Virus record (IMG/VR): IMGVR_UViG_3300044971_001793
Location: 1-49,782 of that record
Reading direction: 5' to 3' (one strand)
Source: a virus
DNA length: 49,782 nucleotides
Shown: positions 46,406 through 49,782 of the stretch, in pieces
How the letters are laid out: each line of letters opens with the position of its first letter
How positions within the stretch are numbered: the first letter of the stretch is position 1
The notes under the pieces: generated by a model
Told to the model about the DNA's origin: nothing
Databases searched by the model: none
Seen by the model: only the letters and a program-made list of their open reading frames with translations
Made by a program: the position numbers and the translations under genes

Positions 46406-47152
46406 TTAATTTTCTTCGTACTTGTCTAATATTCTACTAATCAATGGATTTCTAACAATATCTTTTTTATCTTTAAACTCAAAAATTGATATTGTGTCAT
46501 CGTCTCTAAATTTTTCGATAGCATCCCATAATCCACTATGAGTTTTATTTTTAAATTTATCTGATTGTTCAACATCTCCTGATATAAAGAATTTACTATT
46601 AAAACCAATTCTAGTAAGAAGTAATTTCATTTGACTTGGTGTAGCGTTTTGACCTTCTTCAAAAATCAAAATTGAGTTATCTATATTCATACCTCTCATA
46701 AATGCTAACGCAAAAACTTCAATAATGTCGGCATCTTTTAATTTTTCTCTAGATTCTTTACCAATAATTTTATTCATTAAATAATAAGAGGGAAAAATAT
46801 ATGGGTCTAATTTTTCTTCCACATTACCCGGTAACGAACCTAATTTTTCTTCGGCTTCAACCGCAGGTCTTACAATTATGATTTTTTCATAAGGAGTTTC
46901 AGGGTCGACTAATAAATCAAGAGCCGCTTTCATTGTTATATAACTCTTCCCAACACCAGCCGGTCCGGAACAAACAGTAATCTCACTTTCAATTAAAGTG
47001 TCGTAATATTTCTTTTGATTAGTTGTTAAAAATTTGTCTTTAGTTTTTCTTTTAATAACACTGGAAATAAAATCTTTTTTATTAATAGGTTTGTGTGTTG
47101 TTTCAGGTGTGGGTGTTGGTTTAGTGTTTTTTGATTTGCTGTACGTAGCCAT
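46406..47152 (-). CDS. phoH: PhoH-family ATPase
   Basis: A 248-residue PhoH protein. Walker A is SGPAGVGKS at residues 62-70, then VRPAVEAEEKLGSLPGNVEEKLDPYI at about 94-119 (the hallmark PhoH string), Walker B SILIFEEGQNATPSQMKLLLTRIG at about 160-183, and FISGDVEQSD. The second acid of the usual DEAQN is present as EEGQN. PhoH proteins are RNA-linked ATPases common in phages, with an uncertain role. The N-terminal 40 residues are a Lys-Thr-Pro-rich extension. A terminator follows. Confidence 0.9.
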   Translation of the reverse strand: MATYSKSKNTKPTPTPETTHKPINKKDFISSVIKRKTKDKFLTTNQKKYYDTLIESEITVCSGPAGVGKSYITMKAALDLLVDPETPYEKIIIVRPAVEAEEKLGSLPGNVEEKLDPYIFPSYYLMNKIIGKESREKLKDADIIEVFALAFMRGMNIDNSILIFEEGQNATPSQMKLLLTRIGFNSKFFISGDVEQSDKFKNKTHSGLWDAIEKFRDDDTISIFEFKDKKDIVRNPLISRILDKYEEN

Positions 47153-47170
47153 TTAAATTATTTTAGTTGT

Positions 47171-47926
47171 TTAGTTGTAAATCTCAACAAATTTTTTTAT
47201 TTCAGATTCAATATTATCACATTTTAAAACCTCATATGTGATTATTTTATCATATCCTAATTTTTTAAGTTCATTTGAGAAATTTATATGTGTTTCAGAA
47301 GTTATAATAGGTGTCAATTTTATTTCTGAAATATGTATATGGTTAATATAGTCATAATATTTACATAGTTCAGTAATTGGGTCATAACCTTCTAATTTTA
47401 AATTATGTGTATCAATCATTGTTTTAATGTTAACAAATTTATTATTTTTTATAAAATCAACAATTTCGTTTAAGTTATGAAAATAATTACCCCCATAAAT
47501 TTTTGAATTAGGTTCAATAACTAAAGTAATGTTTGTGTTATTAAGTAAGTTATCAATTTTTTTAAATATTAATGACAATGAATCATCGATTACTCCGTTT
47601 CTCATTGTTGGAGACCCAAAAACCATAACATTAATATCTAATATTTTACATATTTCGATTAATCTTTTTATATGGTTATAAACAATTTTTTCATCTGTGA
47701 TACCATCACATTTTATATTATAAAAGATTGATTGGATGGAGGGGGTCTTTATGTTGTAAGAATCTAACTGTTTTTTGTATTTAAATAAAACATCATTAGT
47801 TAATTCGTCCCAATTACCAATTTTAGTTAAAACTCCTTCAATGTTAATATTATGGTTTTTTAATATTGATAACATTTGGTCGTTATCCTCATTATCCCAA
47901 GCTAAGTTACTTAATGATAGTTTCAT
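47171..47926 (-). CDS. Xylose-isomerase-like TIM barrel protein
   Basis: A 251-residue TIM-barrel protein like the AP-endonuclease-2 / sugar isomerase family. Strand-end metal-site residues are visible: INIEGV near 27-32, CKILDINVMVFGSP (the barrel strand near 100), TLVIEPNSKIYGG with a conserved E (near 138), IKTMIDTHNLKLEG with D and H (near 170), HIHISEIKLTPI (near 195), and a last ITYEVLK with E (near 230). These are typical of enzymes isomerising or epimerising sugars. Placed between PhoH and exostosin-like genes, it may make a sugar for glycosylation. Confidence 0.7.
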   Translation of the reverse strand: MKLSLSNLAWDNEDNDQMLSILKNHNINIEGVLTKIGNWDELTNDVLFKYKKQLDSYNIKTPSIQSIFYNIKCDGITDEKIVYNHIKRLIEICKILDINVMVFGSPTMRNGVIDDSLSLIFKKIDNLLNNTNITLVIEPNSKIYGGNYFHNLNEIVDFIKNNKFVNIKTMIDTHNLKLEGYDPITELCKYYDYINHIHISEIKLTPIITSETHINFSNELKKLGYDKIITYEVLKCDNIESEIKKFVEIYN

Positions 47927-47948
47927 GTCTTTTATATATTTGTATTAC

Positions 47949-48959
47949 TTAAAATTTAATTTTATTTATAATAAAATCAACTATTGATAAATCACTCTCA
48001 TCATAAAGTAATAAATTCTTTATTTTATTAATATTTTCTATTTTAGAATCAATATTCAATAACTCTTTTTGCAATACGTCCTCAAAATTTTTTTCATTTT
48101 TATTTAAAATTATTGCAATGTCTTCAAGATTAATAATTTCCTTGAATACTTTTTCATATATTTCATAATTGTCATCAAATACAACCGGAATACATCCGAG
48201 TAATAAACTATGATAAAATCCTTTTCTTGATTTTTTATCTCCATGTGGATGTAATGAAAAATGGCTATTCAAATAAAGTTCATCTATTTCGTCGTAAGTT
48301 GTTTCATTATTAATACTAATCCATTTGTCATCAATAATTTTATTTGTGTTTAACACCTCTATGTTGTCAAAATATTCAATCTCTTCACGATATCTACCGG
48401 CATAACTTATCAAGTACTTTTTATTAATACTTTTAGGTATAATATAATCTTTTGGGTTTTGTTTAATATGGGTACAATAAGGGACGGGAATTTGATTGTT
48501 ATGACTTAAGATATCTTCATAACAAACAAAATAAACATTTTCGTGAAAGTTAAAATAATTTAAGAAACATCTGTTATCTTCCCACATAACATCTGAATAT
48601 ACGAAAATCACTTTTTTACCATCATTAATACATTGGTTGATTAAAGGTAAGATTAAATTTATTTTATTAATAATTTGATTAACATCGTAAAAATATTTTT
48701 TTACCCAAGCAGAACAAAATAAATAAACCGGTGTAAAAACAATATCAGAAGTTTTGTAATCTTGAGTTAAATTTGGATGTAACCCAAACATATTGTGTAA
48801 AACAAGTTCTAAAGAATATTGAGACCTTAAAAATTTATAATCGTCAAATTTAATTACGTCGTTATTAATTATTTCATTATCATTTATATAGATTGGTAAT
48901 AATCCCGAATTTAATTCGGTATCAATATTTAATATGTAGAAAGATTTATTATTGGACAT
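47949..48959 (-). CDS. Exostosin-family (GT47-like) glycosyltransferase
   Basis: A 336-residue protein whose C-terminal part has the exostosin signature: SHFSLHPHGDKKSRKGFYHSLLLGCIPVVFDD near residues 230-262, corresponding to the F-x-L-x-P-x-G-x(n)-R...GC-I-P-V block that binds the sugar nucleotide. The N-terminal half contains SDIVFTPVYLFCSAWV, also seen in this family. Bacterial and phage members add sugars to surface polysaccharides. The gene is divergent from another exostosin-like gene with 21 bp between start codons. Confidence 0.75.
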   Translation of the reverse strand: MSNNKSFYILNIDTELNSGLLPIYINDNEIINNDVIKFDDYKFLRSQYSLELVLHNMFGLHPNLTQDYKTSDIVFTPVYLFCSAWVKKYFYDVNQIINKINLILPLINQCINDGKKVIFVYSDVMWEDNRCFLNYFNFHENVYFVCYEDILSHNNQIPVPYCTHIKQNPKDYIIPKSINKKYLISYAGRYREEIEYFDNIEVLNTNKIIDDKWISINNETTYDEIDELYLNSHFSLHPHGDKKSRKGFYHSLLLGCIPVVFDDNYEIYEKVFKEIINLEDIAIILNKNEKNFEDVLQKELLNIDSKIENINKIKNLLLYDESDLSIVDFIINKIKF

Positions 48960-48980
48960 ATAAACTTATATTTAATAAGT

Positions 48981-49782
48981 ATGAAGATTTTTATTTATAA
49001 TATCAAAGAATTGGAAAAAATTATGTCATTTTATGAATCCGTTCCACCTGAAATGGATTTGTACGATATATTTTTGAGTAAGTTAAAATTAAATTATGAG
49101 GTGGTTGACGATATAAACGAATCCGATATTGCTTTTATACCAATTGATTTTATTAAATTAATTTTCGGAACTATAAGTCCAATTAATCATCACAAACTTT
49201 TTACTTTTTTAAAAAAACATGAAATATATTCTGACTTAATTCCAACTGTACAACCACCAACATTTGGTGTTGGGTATAAAGATAATTTTATTAAATTTTT
49301 TTGGAACAATTTTGTTAAAAACAATATTAATTCTGACTTAAAAATCCCACATTTTATTTTATACAGTTACGTATTATTTGAGACATCTTTTGAATCAATA
49401 GATAAAGATATATTTATTTTAAGTTATGAGGATGAAGTATCTTTATTTAACACTACCACAACCTTTAAATTAGGTACTCATAATAGAATGATTACAATTC
49501 CATATGTATTGAATGAAAACAATTCAATGTCAGTACCCTCAATGGGAAAAATAATTAATAGTGAAAAAACACGTGACTTAACCTTTATAGGTTCATTGTT
49601 TTCAGAACACAGACCATTAATTTACAGAGTTAGAAAATTTATAGTATTGTTAAATTATGAAGTTCACATTGGTGATATGTCAAAAATTGAAGAGGATTTG
49701 ATTAAAACTAAATATTTGTTTGTATTAAGGGGTGATACACCTACTCGAATATGTTTTTATCAGTGTTTTGTCTATAACATAG
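48981..49782 (+). CDS. Second exostosin-like protein (truncated by window end)
   Basis: The frame from ATG at 48981 stays open to the window end (about 267 codons). It begins MKIFIYNIKELEK and contains ESDIAFIPIDFIKLIFG, matching the SDIVFTPVY block of the divergent neighbour, then KTRDLTFIGSLFSEHRPL and TKYLFVLRGDTPTRICFYQCFVYN, the start of the exostosin F-x-L-R-G-D-x-P-x-R motif. The GC-I-P-V part lies outside. The two divergent genes are probably diverged paralogues. Confidence 0.7.
   Translation, partial: MKIFIYNIKELEKIMSFYESVPPEMDLYDIFLSKLKLNYEVVDDINESDIAFIPIDFIKLIFGTISPINHHKLFTFLKKHEIYSDLIPTVQPPTFGVGYKDNFIKFFWNNFVKNNINSDLKIPHFILYSYVLFETSFESIDKDIFILSYEDEVSLFNTTTTFKLGTHNRMITIPYVLNENNSMSVPSMGKIINSEKTRDLTFIGSLFSEHRPLIYRVRKFIVLLNYEVHIGDMSKIEEDLIKTKYLFVLRGDTPTRICFYQCFVYNI

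Overview
The window looks like part of the genome of a large T4-like (myovirus) phage of a Bacteroidota host, probably a Flavobacterium relative. The T4-type parts are the large terminase, portal, prohead protease, acidic scaffold, gp23-type major capsid protein, gp5-type OB-fold baseplate protein and a gp55-like late sigma factor. The host assignment rests on promoters of the Bacteroidota sigma-A type (TTTG, about 19-20 bp, TAnnTTTG) ahead of early genes and RNA genes, the almost complete lack of Shine-Dalgarno sequences, high A+T content and a Bacteroidota-type ribosomal protein bS21. No integrase or host gene is seen.

Layout. (1) 1-6.6 kb, plus strand: nucleotide and RNA metabolism genes in tightly overlapping order (HAD nucleotidase, cREC protein, metallophosphoesterase, P-loop kinase, Rnl1-type RNA ligase), then a membrane GAF-like protein and an M15 peptidase. 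(2) 6.64-9.06 kb: a 2.4 kb island of structured RNA with only one small gene. It holds three tRNA-like RNAs sharing the same acceptor and T arm, a circularly permuted tRNA-like gene, a tRNA with an extra hairpin in its D loop, a pseudoknotted RNA of about 260 nt, and a large RNA of about 940 nt with its own promoter and terminator. (3) 9.06-17.1 kb: HNH endonuclease, ribbon-helix-helix protein, SmpB, SET-domain protein, methyltransferase, a complete tmRNA gene on the minus strand, an M20 peptidase and a ClpC-like unfoldase. (4) 17.2-35.6 kb: packaging and head genes, with bS21 inserted antisense. (5) 35.6-43.6 kb, minus strand: tail and baseplate genes and the late sigma factor. (6) 43.6-49.8 kb: glycosyltransferases, PhoH, a TIM-barrel protein and two exostosin-like proteins, the last cut by the window end.

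How it fits together. The most striking content concerns translation. The phage carries both parts of trans-translation (SmpB and a tmRNA whose tag ends VVVA instead of the usual ALAA) plus a Clp unfoldase with a VGF ClpP-docking loop. It also carries its own bS21 and odd tRNA-like genes next to an RNA ligase and kinase module. I infer a virus-encoded programme for rescuing or redirecting host ribosomes and repairing or remodelling tRNAs.

Late expression probably uses the gp55-like factor. A directional box, TATTTAT(A/T), lies 3-30 nt ahead of about 16 genes or gene clusters. It is the reverse complement of the T4 late box TATAAATA. All assignments come from reading the sequence; no database search was run.
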